A stretch of 64,000 nt of DNA from SBBG01 sp033717875 (GCA_033717875.1 JADDKJ010000004.1:37370-101369); one strand, 5' to 3'. Shown: positions 9,751-18,819, counted from the first letter of the stretch. The notes: generated by a model from the letters alone, not told the origin. Translations and numbers: made by a program.

Positions 9751-9789
9751 CACCCTCTCCCGCGCGCGGGAGAGGGCTGGGGTGAGGGT
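9751..9789. repeat. REP-like palindrome
   Basis: A palindrome CCCTCTCCCGCG/CGCGGGAGAGGG at 9753-9776 continues outward as CACCC / GGGGTGAGGG. This kind of sequence is common between genes of gammaproteobacteria and pairs with REP-associated tyrosine transposases. It lies immediately downstream of the RAYT fragment and is translated as its spurious C-terminal tail. Confidence 0.75.
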
Positions 9790-9825
9790 AATGATGATGG
9801 GGTCAACGCGGGTTCGTGTGGGTTG

Positions 9826-10040
9826 CTTCCTGTAGCCATGTAGCGTTGAATGAGGCCAATCCACAGGGCGGTTGACCCAGCCATGCTTCACCGGGTTGTA
9901 ATGTATATAATCCACATGCCGTATCAGATCATGCTCATCCCGGATTTGGTGTTCTCGATATGTCCGCTGCCAGATATCCCGTTCCCGTTTGGCCACAGGG
10001 CTGGCGCGGATGCGTTCGCCTTTTGGGCGCTGTATTCCTA
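9826..10040 (-). pseudogene. REP-associated tyrosine transposase (RAYT) fragment
   Basis: The frame encodes a recognisable C-terminal piece of a RAYT/Y1 transposase: IWQRTYREHQIRDEHDL followed by HVDYIHYNPVKHGWV and DWPHSTLHGY, the standard Y-x-H-x-N-P-V-K-H-G block. The N-terminal half with the HUH motif and catalytic tyrosine region is missing; upstream codons in the same frame do not resemble the family. RAYTs mobilise or maintain REP palindromes, and one such palindrome lies directly downstream. Marks the left border of the islet that splits the EPS operon. Confidence 0.75.
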
Positions 10041-10212
10041 TCGCGTCCTCTACGAGATAAAGACCACGCACATCAACATTCTGGCGGTCATCCACAAGCG
10101 ACGCGACTTGCAGGTGGGGGAAGTTCCGAGAGAGCCGTAGCCGCGGCGGCTCATGCATCGAATCCCGGAATCCGTTTCACTCCTTCCGGGGTATCTCGCT
10201 GGCATGCGTGCA

Positions 10213-10362
10213 TCACTTGACTTCGCACTTTCCGTTCTCGTAATTCCAGCGCCCGCCATTATCTAGGCAGCGGTCAATTTGTATTTACTGCCACAGCCAA
10301 ACACCCCCAACTACCAATAGAGCAACGACTACAGCAATAAAGATAACTTTCTTGCTAAACAT
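10213..10362 (-). pseudogene. Mini membrane protein with in-frame stop
   Basis: ATG at 10362 preceded by a GAGGG ribosome binding site. The frame reads MFSKKVIFIAVVVALLVVGG, one membrane helix, then a TAA at 10285-10287, and then continues in the same frame as a short Cys-containing tail CLDNGGRWNYENGKCEVK before TGA at 10213. The tail is homologous to that of the intact neighbour at 10554-10718 (CLDRGGRWNTESG). The interrupted form is therefore a one-codon nonsense mutation or a sequencing error in a 49-codon gene. Function unknown; small single-helix proteins with a C-L-D-x-G-G-R-W-N motif occur as accessory genes. Base composition is lower in GC than the flanking operon. Confidence 0.6.
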
Positions 10363-10483
10363 CAGTCCCTCATCAAATCAATAATGCGGCGAGAGGCCAT
10401 TAGGCCGGAACAGGCCGCAAAAAATTTCACAGGCCATGGATGAGCTATTCGCACCCGCACAACCGGCAACATTCGCTACATCC

Positions 10484-10510
10484 GGTGCAATGCACTTCGC
10501 TTATTGCACC
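10484..10510. repeat. Short palindrome GGTGCAAT/ATTGCACC
   Basis: An 8-bp stem with an 11-base loop lies in the gap between the two mini genes. It resembles the short dispersed GTGCAAT...ATTGCACC palindromes seen in many proteobacterial genomes. The rest of 10380-10550 shows no convincing gene. Confidence 0.5.
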
Positions 10511-10553
10511 CTACGTCTACCAGGGCGCCTTACGCGGGTTACCAGGATTCATC

Positions 10554-10718
10554 TTATGGGGGCACTTTCCATTGAGATCCCTCACAATGACCCCAATACC
10601 CACTTTCAGTATTCCAACGTCCACCACGATCTAAGCACGTATCGACTTGGATTTCGCGATATATCCATACTATTAAAAGCATCAGCACTATAGAAATTAT
10701 GATTTTTTTCAGGGTCAT
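10554..10718 (-). CDS. Mini membrane protein, CLDxGGRWN family
   Basis: 54 residues from ATG 10718. An N-terminal helix MTLKKIIISIVLMLLIVWIY spans the membrane and is followed by a short tail REIQVDTCLDRGGRWNTESG and a second Cys in GHCEGS. The CLDxGGRWN core is shared with the broken neighbour at 10213-10362, so the pair is a local duplication. Too short for most gene finders. Function not known. Location next to an RHS toxin-immunity pair suggests an accessory or defence-related cargo gene, but there is no direct evidence. Ribosome binding site weak. Confidence 0.6.
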   Translation of the reverse strand: MTLKKIIISIVLMLLIVWIYREIQVDTCLDRGGRWNTESGYWGHCEGSQWKVPP

Positions 10719-10744
10719 CTAGCGTGCCCCAAACTAGCAAGTAG

Positions 10745-10771
10745 CCCGGATGGAGAAAAGCGTAATCCGGG
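10745..10771. repeat. Short palindrome CCCGGAT/ATCCGGG
   Basis: A 7-bp stem with a 13-base loop matches a widespread intergenic proteobacterial repeat type (AGCCCGGATGnAG...TAATCCGGG). It lies between the immunity candidate and the mini membrane protein. The remaining bases 10772-10893 show no gene. Confidence 0.5.
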
Positions 10772-10893
10772 AAACAGTCACCGCAACATCAGCGCGTAGA
10801 ACCATTCACCGAAACCACCCCCGGCCATGTGGTTTCGATGAAGCACAGCGCAATCAAGAACGGCACCAGTTCAAATCACGGCGATCCTGGATT

Positions 10894-11163
10894 TCATTTC
10901 ATTCCATCCGGGCTAAGTTTGCTCTTCATCCGTTCGGCATATTTCTCCAGTTCAGCTCTAAGCAGAATGTCGTATTCTTTGTCCCGTTTCCGAATATCTG
11001 CATCCGTCACAAAATGAACAACAGCATGTGCAGCTTCGGAAATAATATGATCAGCATCACTTCTTAAACCCGACAAGAAGCGACCAGCCTCATCGGCTGT
11101 CAGCGTCGCACATAGCGCCCTCTCAATAAGGGCAATGGCTTCTGAGTACAAATCGTGTATCAA
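10894..11163 (-). CDS. Candidate immunity protein for the RHS toxin
   Basis: 89 residues, mostly helical by composition, with no recognised domain. It starts with TTG at 11163, which overlaps the RHS stop TGA by three bases (TTGA context). A strong AGGAGT ribosome binding site lies inside the last RHS codons at proper spacing, so translation is coupled to the toxin gene. A small, overlapping, unrelated gene directly after an RHS C-terminal toxin domain is the classic place for a cognate immunity gene. The inference rests on position and coupling; sequence alone does not identify the family. Confidence 0.6.
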   Translation of the reverse strand: MIHDLYSEAIALIERALCATLTADEAGRFLSGLRSDADHIISEAAHAVVHFVTDADIRKRDKEYDILLRAELEKYAERMKSKLSPDGMK

Positions 11164-14100
11164 TCAAAAATACTCCTTGGGTCAACAGAGTAATGATTGT
11201 TCATGTTCGGGGGAACATGAACATGCAATCTCGGCTCATTATTTGAACCCGGTATGGGCTGATAATCCATTCGTAAAACAGGCTTCTTTTGGTATCGAAT
11301 TTGGCACACACGACCATTTCCGTGTTTCAACCCAGGGCTGGGGCCATCAAAGTTCAAATCGTCCCAAAATTTCTTAACGGGGGCGGGTATCTTGAATCCT
11401 CTCAATCCTTCAGGATCGACAAAACTAAGTGGATTATTTTCGACATATGTATAGGTATTTAACCCACCCCTCAACCCAATCGGATCACTCTGCACATACC
11501 TCCCCACCCTCGGATCATAATCCCTGAAGTAGTTGTAATGCAGCCCCGTCTCCTTATCAAAATACTGCCCCGGAAATCTCAGGTTGTAGCTGAACTTCTT
11601 CTTGTCCCCGTCCGGGTCTTCATTGGTGGCGGTGGCGCCGAAGGGATCCGAGTCCCAGCGCCAGATCACTTTGTTCGCAGTGTCGGTGAGGGCGCGCGGA
11701 GTGTCGAGGTGGTCGGCGTGGATGTAGTAAGTGGCGGTGGGCGTGAGCACAGCGACGGGGGTATCGCCGAGGTAGACGGTTTCCTGGATCATTCCGGCGG
11801 TGCTGTTGTATTCGCCCAGCAGATGACCCTGCTCGTCGTAGACGAAGCGGTTGGTACCGGTGCTGACGCCAGTGCCGGTTTTCATGACGCGCTGGCCCAG
11901 GCCGTTGAGGGCATAGGTATTACTCTTGGTGCCATAGGCGACCTTGGACAATCGGCCTCGGGCGTTGTAGGTGTAGGCATAGGTGCCGTCGGCAGTGAGG
12001 TTTCCGGCGGCATCGTAGGTGTAGTTTTTGGGCGTGGTTCCGCTCTGGCCGATGAGACGGTTGCTGGTGGCGGGGATAGTGTAATCGGTGATGGCTCCGC
12101 CCTGGGTCAGCCGGGTGCGATTGCCGTTGATGTCGTATTGGTGGCTGGAGGTCGCCCCGGCGGGATTGGCGTAGTCTGTGAGCCGGTCTAAGGCGTCATA
12201 GCCGTAGCTGTGGGTGCCGCTTGAGGTTTGTTGCAGGACGGGGCGGCCGGCGGCGTCATAGCTCAGGTTGCCTTGGGGGTGGCTGGTAAGGCGACCATCC
12301 GCGTCGAAAGCGCGTTGATAGACGGTACCGTTGCCCCATGTCCAGCTCTTGGCGGGGCCGTGGGGCTGGTATTGGACGTTGGAAAGCAGGGGCTGGCCGT
12401 TGAGGGTGATGTTACTGATTCGGCCGGCGGCGTCATAGCCATAAGCCACCTTCCTGGCGGAGGGATAGGTGATCTGGCTCAGGCGGCCGGCGCTGTCATA
12501 GGCATAGCTGAGGGTTTGGCTTACGGTACCGGTGAGTTGAATCTTGCTCAGGACGCGGCCTTGGGGGCTGTAGGTCCATTGTGTGTTGCCGCTGGGGTCG
12601 GTCATTTTGGTAAGGCGGCCCAGACCGTTGACGCCGGTGTCGTATTGCCAGGTGATGGCGGCGCCGTCAACGAAGGCGGTTCTGGTCAGGCGATTGAGGG
12701 TGTCGTAGGTATAGGTGGTCTTCCGGTTGCGGGCATCGATCTGGGAGGTGAGGTTGCCGTTGGCGTCATAGGTGTTGGTCGTCGTCCCGGCATCCAGGCT
12801 GACGGTCTGGGTGAGGTTGTCCAGGCCGTCATAGGTGTAGGCGGTGCCGATGCCGCGCGGGTCGGTGACTTGGGTGACTCGGTCGCTGGCGTCGTAGGCA
12901 TAGCGGGTGATGCCACCGGCCGGGTCAGTGACCTGGATCAGGCGGTTCAGGGCGTCATAGCTATTGGTGTTGGTGTAGCTCAGGGGGTTGGTGGTGGTGG
13001 TGAGGTTGCCGTTGGCGTCGTACTGGTAGGCGGTGCTCTGGTTCTGCGCGCCGAGGTGCTGGGCGAGACGGTTGAGGGCGTCGTAGACGCGAGTACGGGT
13101 TTGGGTGAGTACGCCGTTGGGGTCGTAGATGTCTTCCTTGATGCGGTTGCCCATCGGGTTGAGGGTGTAGGCGATACGGTTGCCGAGCGTGTCACCGATG
13201 GCAGTCAGGCGATGGGCGGCATCGTAGGTGTAGTTAACGACGGAAGCATCCGGCAAGGTGACCTTGATCAGTTGTCCCACGCCGTCGTATTGATAGGCGG
13301 TCACCTCACTGCCGATGGTGCGGGAGATAAGGCGGCCGCGCGGATCATAGGCCAATTGGGTGATGAGGCCGTTGGGATCCTGGATGGTCAGGGAGCGGCC
13401 GTGGGCGTCATAGGCGGTAAGGCGGGTGATGTGGCCCAGGGCGTTGGTGACGGTGGCGAGATTGCCCTGGCTGTCATAAGCGTAGGTGGTGACATCGGCG
13501 ACATCGGTGCGCGGGCCGTCGGCGGTGAGCACCTGGCCGAGGTTGTTATAGGTGTAGGTCCAAGTGCGGGATTGCGTGCCCGAGGCAAGGGTCTTTTGCA
13601 GCAGGTTGCCTTGGGCATCATAGGTGAACGTGGTGATGCGGTTGGACTCGGTGATTTTCGTAGGCAAGCGGAAAACCGGATGCCATTCGGTAGTGATGGT
13701 CCGCGCCTGGGGAGTGCCGTAGGCTTCGGTGCGGGAGATTTCGAGGTTGCGGGTGAGGTCGTGGGTGTATGTCGTTGTCACGCCGTTGAAGTCGGTTTTG
13801 GAGGCGACGTTGCCGTTGGGATCGTAGGTGGTGCTGGATGAGTCTCCGCCGCAGGTAGCGCAGGGCTGGGTGATGCCGGTGTTTTTGACGACACCGAGGA
13901 TGGTCTGGAAATTGTAGGTGCGCGATGTGCCTAGGGCATCGGTCACAACGGTGGAACCGTCGGCATTGTAGGCCAGCGTAACCTTCTCCGCTCCACCCGC
14001 GTGTTCCGAAGAAATGGCCCGGCCTTGGGTGTCATAGGCGTAGGTGGCGTAGCGATCTCCGTTTTCGTCGATGATGCCGGTCAGGGCATGGGGGAAGGAT

Positions 14101-15263
14101 GTGTTTTCATACAGATAGCTGCGAGTCTTTCCGTCTGGATAAGTGACGGAGGCCAAATTATTGCTGGTGTTGTAGGCATAACTATATATTCCCCCGGCAG
14201 GATCAGCTACCGCACTGATGCGATCTTGGGCATCATACGCGAATGTGAGGAAACGACCAACAGGATCCGCAATGGTGGCAAGCCGATTGGCAGCATCGTA
14301 GCTTAGAACGTGAGTTAATCCGGTACGATTGGCAATCGATATCAGCTTGCCACTCACATCATAGGTTTCAATTTCGTCATTTTGACTATTGATGAATTTC
14401 CAACCAATGCCCTGACCTGCGACATCGGTAAGGCGAATCAAAGAATCAGCAATGTCAGAGTCGGCTATCCAAGCCCCATTCGTCAAAGTAAAGTGATAAG
14501 CTTTGCCATCATGGCGATAAGCGGTGGCGGTCGTAATGGTCGCCGACGAGTTTACCCGGATTTCCCGGCTATAGCTGTGCCGCCAGCGGCTACCACTTCC
14601 TAGCCCCAGGTAAGACTTTACCCCCCCGATTCTGCTGTTGTAATAAAACTCCAAGATTAAAGGAAAACTTCCTGAACCGACATATTGGATTTCGGGTTGA
14701 TATTTGTTGCCCCAACCAGGATTAATTGGGTTCCCGACATAGCTGGCACCTTTTCCTGCGCCACCGCCGCCGCCACACTCCCCGCTATTTTTAGGTGGAT
14801 TAAAAGTACCTGGAACACACGCATCACCGCCGGTATTGATGTACCCTTCTGGACAACCGTGATAACTATTCCCTGACAGCATTCCAGCGCTCCAGTATTC
14901 ATCGCCATATCGCTGGTAAATATAACTGGCATCCCAATTCGCCCCGAAAGTAAACGGCGGATTAATTTGCGTTATCACGCAACTCTTGAGATTGCGGCAC
15001 GCTGTCCTAAGTGACGCATAAACCGCGTCATTGAGTTCCAGATAGATCTCGTTAGGCCCCGACATGTTGTCGCGGTATTCCCAGTGTTTCGCCACGGGCA
15101 TGGCGCCAGCCGAAGCATCAAGGACAAAAAAGCAAGAAACCAGTAAACCAGTAAACCAATGAGTTGCTTTACGGGCATACCGGAATGGCGAGAGAGAGTA
15201 GCGTGCACCATGCGCACGGATTAGCGACAAAGACATGATGCACATTATTGACTGACTTGACAT
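11160..15263 (-). CDS. RHS repeat polymorphic toxin
   Basis: 1367 residues from ATG 15263 (a TTG at 15275 is possible). The N-terminal 60 residues contain a hydrophobic stretch ending in a signal-peptidase-like site (FFVLDASAGAMP), then a Gly-rich stretch and a DUF6531-like start of the shell (SGSFPLILEFYYNSRIGG). The middle about 1000 residues are YD/RHS repeats (many copies of xxYxYDxxGRLxxxxD). The core ends with the conserved DPIGLRGGLNTYTYVENNPL and DPEGL motif, after which about 80 unique residues form the toxin tip with RLHVHVPP and several His. RHS proteins encapsulate a C-terminal toxin released against competitors. The toxin class is not recognised. The gene splits the XrtA operon between wecB and the AAA ATPase. 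Confidence 0.9.
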   Translation of the reverse strand: MSSQSIMCIMSLSLIRAHGARYSLSPFRYARKATHWFTGLLVSCFFVLDASAGAMPVAKHWEYRDNMSGPNEIYLELNDAVYASLRTACRNLKSCVITQINPPFTFGANWDASYIYQRYGDEYWSAGMLSGNSYHGCPEGYINTGGDACVPGTFNPPKNSGECGGGGGAGKGASYVGNPINPGWGNKYQPEIQYVGSGSFPLILEFYYNSRIGGVKSYLGLGSGSRWRHSYSREIRVNSSATITTATAYRHDGKAYHFTLTNGAWIADSDIADSLIRLTDVAGQGIGWKFINSQNDEIETYDVSGKLISIANRTGLTHVLSYDAANRLATIADPVGRFLTFAYDAQDRISAVADPAGGIYSYAYNTSNNLASVTYPDGKTRSYLYENTSFPHALTGIIDENGDRYATYAYDTQGRAISSEHAGGAEKVTLAYNADGSTVVTDALGTSRTYNFQTILGVVKNTGITQPCATCGGDSSSTTYDPNGNVASKTDFNGVTTTYTHDLTRNLEISRTEAYGTPQARTITTEWHPVFRLPTKITESNRITTFTYDAQGNLLQKTLASGTQSRTWTYTYNNLGQVLTADGPRTDVADVTTYAYDSQGNLATVTNALGHITRLTAYDAHGRSLTIQDPNGLITQLAYDPRGRLISRTIGSEVTAYQYDGVGQLIKVTLPDASVVNYTYDAAHRLTAIGDTLGNRIAYTLNPMGNRIKEDIYDPNGVLTQTRTRVYDALNRLAQHLGAQNQSTAYQYDANGNLTTTTNPLSYTNTNSYDALNRLIQVTDPAGGITRYAYDASDRVTQVTDPRGIGTAYTYDGLDNLTQTVSLDAGTTTNTYDANGNLTSQIDARNRKTTYTYDTLNRLTRTAFVDGAAITWQYDTGVNGLGRLTKMTDPSGNTQWTYSPQGRVLSKIQLTGTVSQTLSYAYDSAGRLSQITYPSARKVAYGYDAAGRISNITLNGQPLLSNVQYQPHGPAKSWTWGNGTVYQRAFDADGRLTSHPQGNLSYDAAGRPVLQQTSSGTHSYGYDALDRLTDYANPAGATSSHQYDINGNRTRLTQGGAITDYTIPATSNRLIGQSGTTPKNYTYDAAGNLTADGTYAYTYNARGRLSKVAYGTKSNTYALNGLGQRVMKTGTGVSTGTNRFVYDEQGHLLGEYNSTAGMIQETVYLGDTPVAVLTPTATYYIHADHLDTPRALTDTANKVIWRWDSDPFGATATNEDPDGDKKKFSYNLRFPGQYFDKETGLHYNYFRDYDPRVGRYVQSDPIGLRGGLNTYTYVENNPLSFVDPEGLRGFKIPAPVKKFWDDLNFDGPSPGLKHGNGRVCQIRYQKKPVLRMDYQPIPGSNNEPRLHVHVPPNMNNHYSVDPRSIFD

Positions 15264-15328
15264 AACCACCCCCAATTGCGCGCGACACCTCCATATTCAC
15301 GCGTTTATGACCAGTTTTGGCAAACCCT

Positions 15329-16309
15329 CTACCCCTCATCCCCACCCCGCAAAACCGCCCGCCGTATCAATCCCAGTTCCTGATGAATCGATTCCTGCAA
15401 GGTTTGAACAGACTCCTCCAGCGCCGCCAGGCGCCGCTCGACGGTACCGCCTGTTGAAGCGATGCGCTCGTGGCGCGCGACGGAGCCCTGGGTGCGCGGC
15501 ACTTCCTGCCGCAATTCCTCGGCGACCGCCGCGACGGCTTTTTCGTCGATGGTGTGGATCTCTTCCAGGAAACCGTACAACAACAGCCGGTCGCAGAAGG
15601 TATTGATGCGCCGGGGTATGCCGCCGGTCGCTTCATGGATGGCGGTGTAGGCGCCTTCGCTGAACGCGGGATCAGCCGTCCAGCCGGCCATGCGCAGGCG
15701 GTGTTCGATATAGGCGCGGGTCTCGTCGGCATCCAGCGGGTTCAAATGGTAGGCGGCGATCACGCGCTGGCGCAATTGCTCCAGGCCGTCGGATTGCAGA
15801 ATATGGCGGAACTCTTCCTGTCCGAGCAGGAAGCTTTGCAGCAGCGCTTTTTCACCGGACTGAAAGTTGGATAACATACGCAGCTCTTCCAGAGCGCGCG
15901 GCGGAATATTCTGCGCTTCATCCACCATCAGCAACACACGCTTGCCCTCTCGTGCGCGGGCGGTGAGGAAAACTTCGAGATTCTTCAGCAGCGCGGCCTT
16001 GCTCACCCCTTCATGCGCCAGCCCGAAGGAAGCGGCCACCATGCGCAGCATATCGTCGGCTTCGAGCTGGGTCGTCACCAGTTGCGCGGCGACGACGTTC
16101 TCGCGCGCCAGATCGGCGAACAAGGCGCGCATCAATGTCGTCTTTCCCGTGCCGATGTCGCCGGTGACGACGATGAATCCCTCGCCCTGATTAACACCAT
16201 AACGCAGATAGGCCATGGCGCGTTTGTGGCTGCGGCTGCCGAAAAAGAAACGCGGATCCGGGCTCAACTGGAACGGTTTGTCTCGCAGTTTGTAAAATGA
16301 CTCGTACAT
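15329..16309 (-). CDS. XrtA-associated AAA ATPase (ExeA-like)
   Basis: 326 residues. Begins MYESFYKLRDKPFQLSPDP, the usual opening of ExeA/GspA-type secretion ATPases, followed by Walker A VTGDIGTGKTTLMRAL and Walker B LLMVDEAQNIPP. A winged-helix-like region and a C-terminal coiled segment (residues about 275-320) follow. Exosortase A loci nearly always include this ATPase beside the beta-barrel protein; a role in assembling the export apparatus is presumed. Twelve bases separate it from the upstream barrel gene. Downstream the operon is broken by the RHS islet. Confidence 0.9.
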   Translation of the reverse strand: MYESFYKLRDKPFQLSPDPRFFFGSRSHKRAMAYLRYGVNQGEGFIVVTGDIGTGKTTLMRALFADLARENVVAAQLVTTQLEADDMLRMVAASFGLAHEGVSKAALLKNLEVFLTARAREGKRVLLMVDEAQNIPPRALEELRMLSNFQSGEKALLQSFLLGQEEFRHILQSDGLEQLRQRVIAAYHLNPLDADETRAYIEHRLRMAGWTADPAFSEGAYTAIHEATGGIPRRINTFCDRLLLYGFLEEIHTIDEKAVAAVAEELRQEVPRTQGSVARHERIASTGGTVERRLAALEESVQTLQESIHQELGLIRRAVLRGGDEG

Positions 16310-16321
16310 CTTCGGTCCTTA

Positions 16322-17803
16322 TTAGAAAGTCATGCCTATCCGGGCGGTGATCCGGTTTTCGCGGTACTCGGCGTTCGACGCATTCGAGTCGCGCATCAGA
16401 TAGCGGTATTCGATGGCCCCGGTCAGATTCGGTTGCAGATTACGGATTACACTGGCGGTCAAATTCCATATATCATCCTTTCGACCCTGGAACGGCAAAT
16501 CCAGATGCTGCAACCCGCCTCCTATAACCAACTTGGTAGAGGGGGCGAATTGCAGCCCCCAAGTGGCCTGCCCACCCCGGACATCCTGCGTTTCCGGCCT
16601 GTTCTGGAACTCACGATGCTCATCAAAAAGGGTAAGGCTCAGGTCGTTGCGCTTGAGTTTGTATCCGACGGACCCCTGCCACCGCTTGCGTATGAACACG
16701 TCGTTGGTTAGGAATGGCACGTTGAATTCGAACGGAATCGGAATCCCGGTCTGCGTATCGGTCGTCGGCCTCAAGGTGATCGGATCAATAAAGACCAGGC
16801 CGAAACGCTGCTCGAAAAACAACTGGCGCATGGTGACCGTATCTTCCAGGTAGCTTGCCTGCCAGGTGCTGTGACGGGTGCGGTGCGTCAGATTCAAGGA
16901 ATAATTGTTGCCAAAAAAACGTTTCCCGTAAGAAACGCGCAACGAGGTGCGGGACGTCGGCGCCCATGTGGCGCCGACATTCCAGAAGGGACCGCTGGGT
17001 CTTTGGCGGTTGGTTGCGAACGAATAATCATTATCCTCATAGCCGCCGTTCCCGAACACGCTGAATTTGCGGCTGATGACATAGCTTAGCTGTCCGGTAA
17101 CGACCTCGAACTTCGTATCAGGCACACGGGAACCATCGTAATGGATCATCGTCTGATTGTAGCTCAGACCCCAGGGTACACGGTTGAAGCGCGGGCCGCT
17201 GGACAGACGCGCCGAGTACAGATTTGATTCGCTGTCGAATCCACTCGTCCCGAAGTCGACCTTGTTATAGCCATAACGCAACTCCGAAACGGCGAAGGAG
17301 TCGAAGGCATGAATCAAATACGGACTAATTCGGTATGTCGTGACATTGGTACGGTTATTGATGAGCGAAAGATTGTCGAAAGAAGTGGCGCCCGTCAATG
17401 TGGTCGGCTGTTGACGAATCGATATGCCGCCATCGACAAACAGCTTGTCCTCGATCAGGGTCGCGGTAGCATTGCTGTTCAACTGGTGGCGAATGGTGTT
17501 ACGTTGATCGTTTTTGAGGTAAAACAGATTCTGCATCGTGTAGTTGAGATTCAACTTCAATCTGCTCCCCGTTCCTGTCAACGTAACACCGGGGTTGATT
17601 TGCGTGATGAAGTCGTCCGTTTCCCTGCCACGCGGCGCCAGCCCGATATTATCGGAATACGTTTCGATCAGATCCACCCTGGGCGTGATCTTCCACTCGG
17701 CCGCCCATATCACACCGGGAACAGCCAGAAGCGCCATCAGGCAACAACAGAACCAGCCGGAACCGGCCGCCCCCTCTCCACACCGCATCGTCGGAATACG
17801 CAT
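16322..17803 (-). CDS. Outer-membrane beta-barrel protein of XrtA system
   Basis: 493 residues. A signal peptide (hydrophobic CCCLMALLAVPGVIWAAEW) ends near residue 35. The rest is an alternating hydrophobic pattern rich in Tyr, Asn and Arg, with repeated YGYNK-, YNQT- and YRY-type strands and a terminal ITARIGMTF with final Phe, the BAM recognition signature of outer-membrane barrels. Proteins of this length and pattern occur at this position in exosortase A loci and probably act in outer-membrane passage of the polysaccharide. Sits between the tyrosine kinase and the ATPase with 11-12 bp gaps. Confidence 0.88.
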   Translation of the reverse strand: MRIPTMRCGEGAAGSGWFCCCLMALLAVPGVIWAAEWKITPRVDLIETYSDNIGLAPRGRETDDFITQINPGVTLTGTGSRLKLNLNYTMQNLFYLKNDQRNTIRHQLNSNATATLIEDKLFVDGGISIRQQPTTLTGATSFDNLSLINNRTNVTTYRISPYLIHAFDSFAVSELRYGYNKVDFGTSGFDSESNLYSARLSSGPRFNRVPWGLSYNQTMIHYDGSRVPDTKFEVVTGQLSYVISRKFSVFGNGGYEDNDYSFATNRQRPSGPFWNVGATWAPTSRTSLRVSYGKRFFGNNYSLNLTHRTRHSTWQASYLEDTVTMRQLFFEQRFGLVFIDPITLRPTTDTQTGIPIPFEFNVPFLTNDVFIRKRWQGSVGYKLKRNDLSLTLFDEHREFQNRPETQDVRGGQATWGLQFAPSTKLVIGGGLQHLDLPFQGRKDDIWNLTASVIRNLQPNLTGAIEYRYLMRDSNASNAEYRENRITARIGMTF

Positions 17804-17814
17804 GTGCCGGAGGT

Positions 17815-18816
17815 TTACTGTCCGTAAGTGCCGTAGTAGGAGCCGTAATAATCGGATCCGAAGGACTGGCGGCTCTTGTTCAGGATGAGATTGATGCTCT
17901 TGTTGGCGTCGAGCAGGGATAATGCTTCCTTGAGAGCATCCTGGGTGGTCTTCTCCGATTCCACGACAACGACGATCTGTCCCACCAGACCAGCGAGCAC
18001 GCTGGCCTCGGTGGTGGCGAGGAGAGGTGGAGAATCGAAAATCACAACCCGGTCGGGATAGCGCTGTGACAGTTCCGCCATCAATGTGCGCATATTCTCG
18101 CTGGCGAGCAATTCCGTCGAGTGATGATGGCGCCTGCCCGCGGGCAGCAAGGTCAATTTCGGGATATCGGTCTTGATCATCAACTGCGACAAATCGGGAT
18201 AATCGCCAAGCAGATAATCCACCAGGCCCGGGCCGGACTCGATACCTAAATAGCTCGTCACGGACGGCCGCGCCACATCCGCATCTATCAGCAACACGGT
18301 ATTATCCAGCTCCGTGGCGATACTCATAGCCAGATTGATGGCGTTGAAGGTCTTGCCCTCGCTGGGAAAGGCGCTGGTAACCATGATCAGATTGCCATCC
18401 TTCACCAGAACGGCGCCTTGGCCGAAGGCGTTTTTCAGCAAGGGGCGTTTGATCATGCGGAATTCCTCGGCGATCTGAGTGCGCGCGGTATCCGATGTAA
18501 TCATTCCTGCCGCTCTGAGTCGCAACAGGTCGAGCGTGACTTCACGCGACAATCCGGTGACAGATGACAAGCCGGTTTTCCGCTGATCCGGCTCCGGCAC
18601 ACCGTCATTGCCTGGGATTGACGCTTCCACAGACGCCGTGGTATCCACCTGCGTCGTCTGCCCCGGCTGGCTGGCCAGCTTGCTGAGGGTCTCAATCGCC
18701 TGCTGGATCGTGCTATGCAATTGATCAGCCGTCTTTTGATCGCGCGCATCGCCGGATTGCGGCGTCGCGGCGACGACGTTGCCCAGTTTTTCTATAGCCT
18801 TTTCGATTGTGCTCAT
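17815..18816 (-). CDS. Exopolysaccharide tyrosine autokinase of XrtA system
   Basis: 333 residues. BY-kinase with Walker A variant TSAFPSEGKTFNAINLA, Walker A' VLLIDADVARPS and Walker B VVIFDSPPLL, plus a C-terminal tyrosine cluster (SDYYGSYYGTYG) that is autophosphorylated in this family. A 100-residue N-terminal extension is rich in Gln and Thr and likely unstructured. It works with the Wzc/Wzz-like chain-length protein encoded four bases upstream; together they regulate polymer length. Cytoplasmic. Confidence 0.92.
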   Translation of the reverse strand: MSTIEKAIEKLGNVVAATPQSGDARDQKTADQLHSTIQQAIETLSKLASQPGQTTQVDTTASVEASIPGNDGVPEPDQRKTGLSSVTGLSREVTLDLLRLRAAGMITSDTARTQIAEEFRMIKRPLLKNAFGQGAVLVKDGNLIMVTSAFPSEGKTFNAINLAMSIATELDNTVLLIDADVARPSVTSYLGIESGPGLVDYLLGDYPDLSQLMIKTDIPKLTLLPAGRRHHHSTELLASENMRTLMAELSQRYPDRVVIFDSPPLLATTEASVLAGLVGQIVVVVESEKTTQDALKEALSLLDANKSINLILNKSRQSFGSDYYGSYYGTYGQ

Positions 18817-18819
18817 GAA

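Noticed and set aside
10436..10693. 85-codon plus-strand frame
   Set aside because: Crosses a short dispersed palindrome and overlaps the mini membrane gene on the other strand; no protein-like character.
12228..13841. 537-codon open frame on the plus strand opposite the RHS gene
   Set aside because: It is Gly/Val-rich and repetitive because it reads the complement of the YD repeats; no start site or domain.
11700..14600. Regular short repeats that could suggest a CRISPR array
   Set aside because: They are coding YD/RHS repeats of variable spacing in one long frame, not identical direct repeats with spacers.
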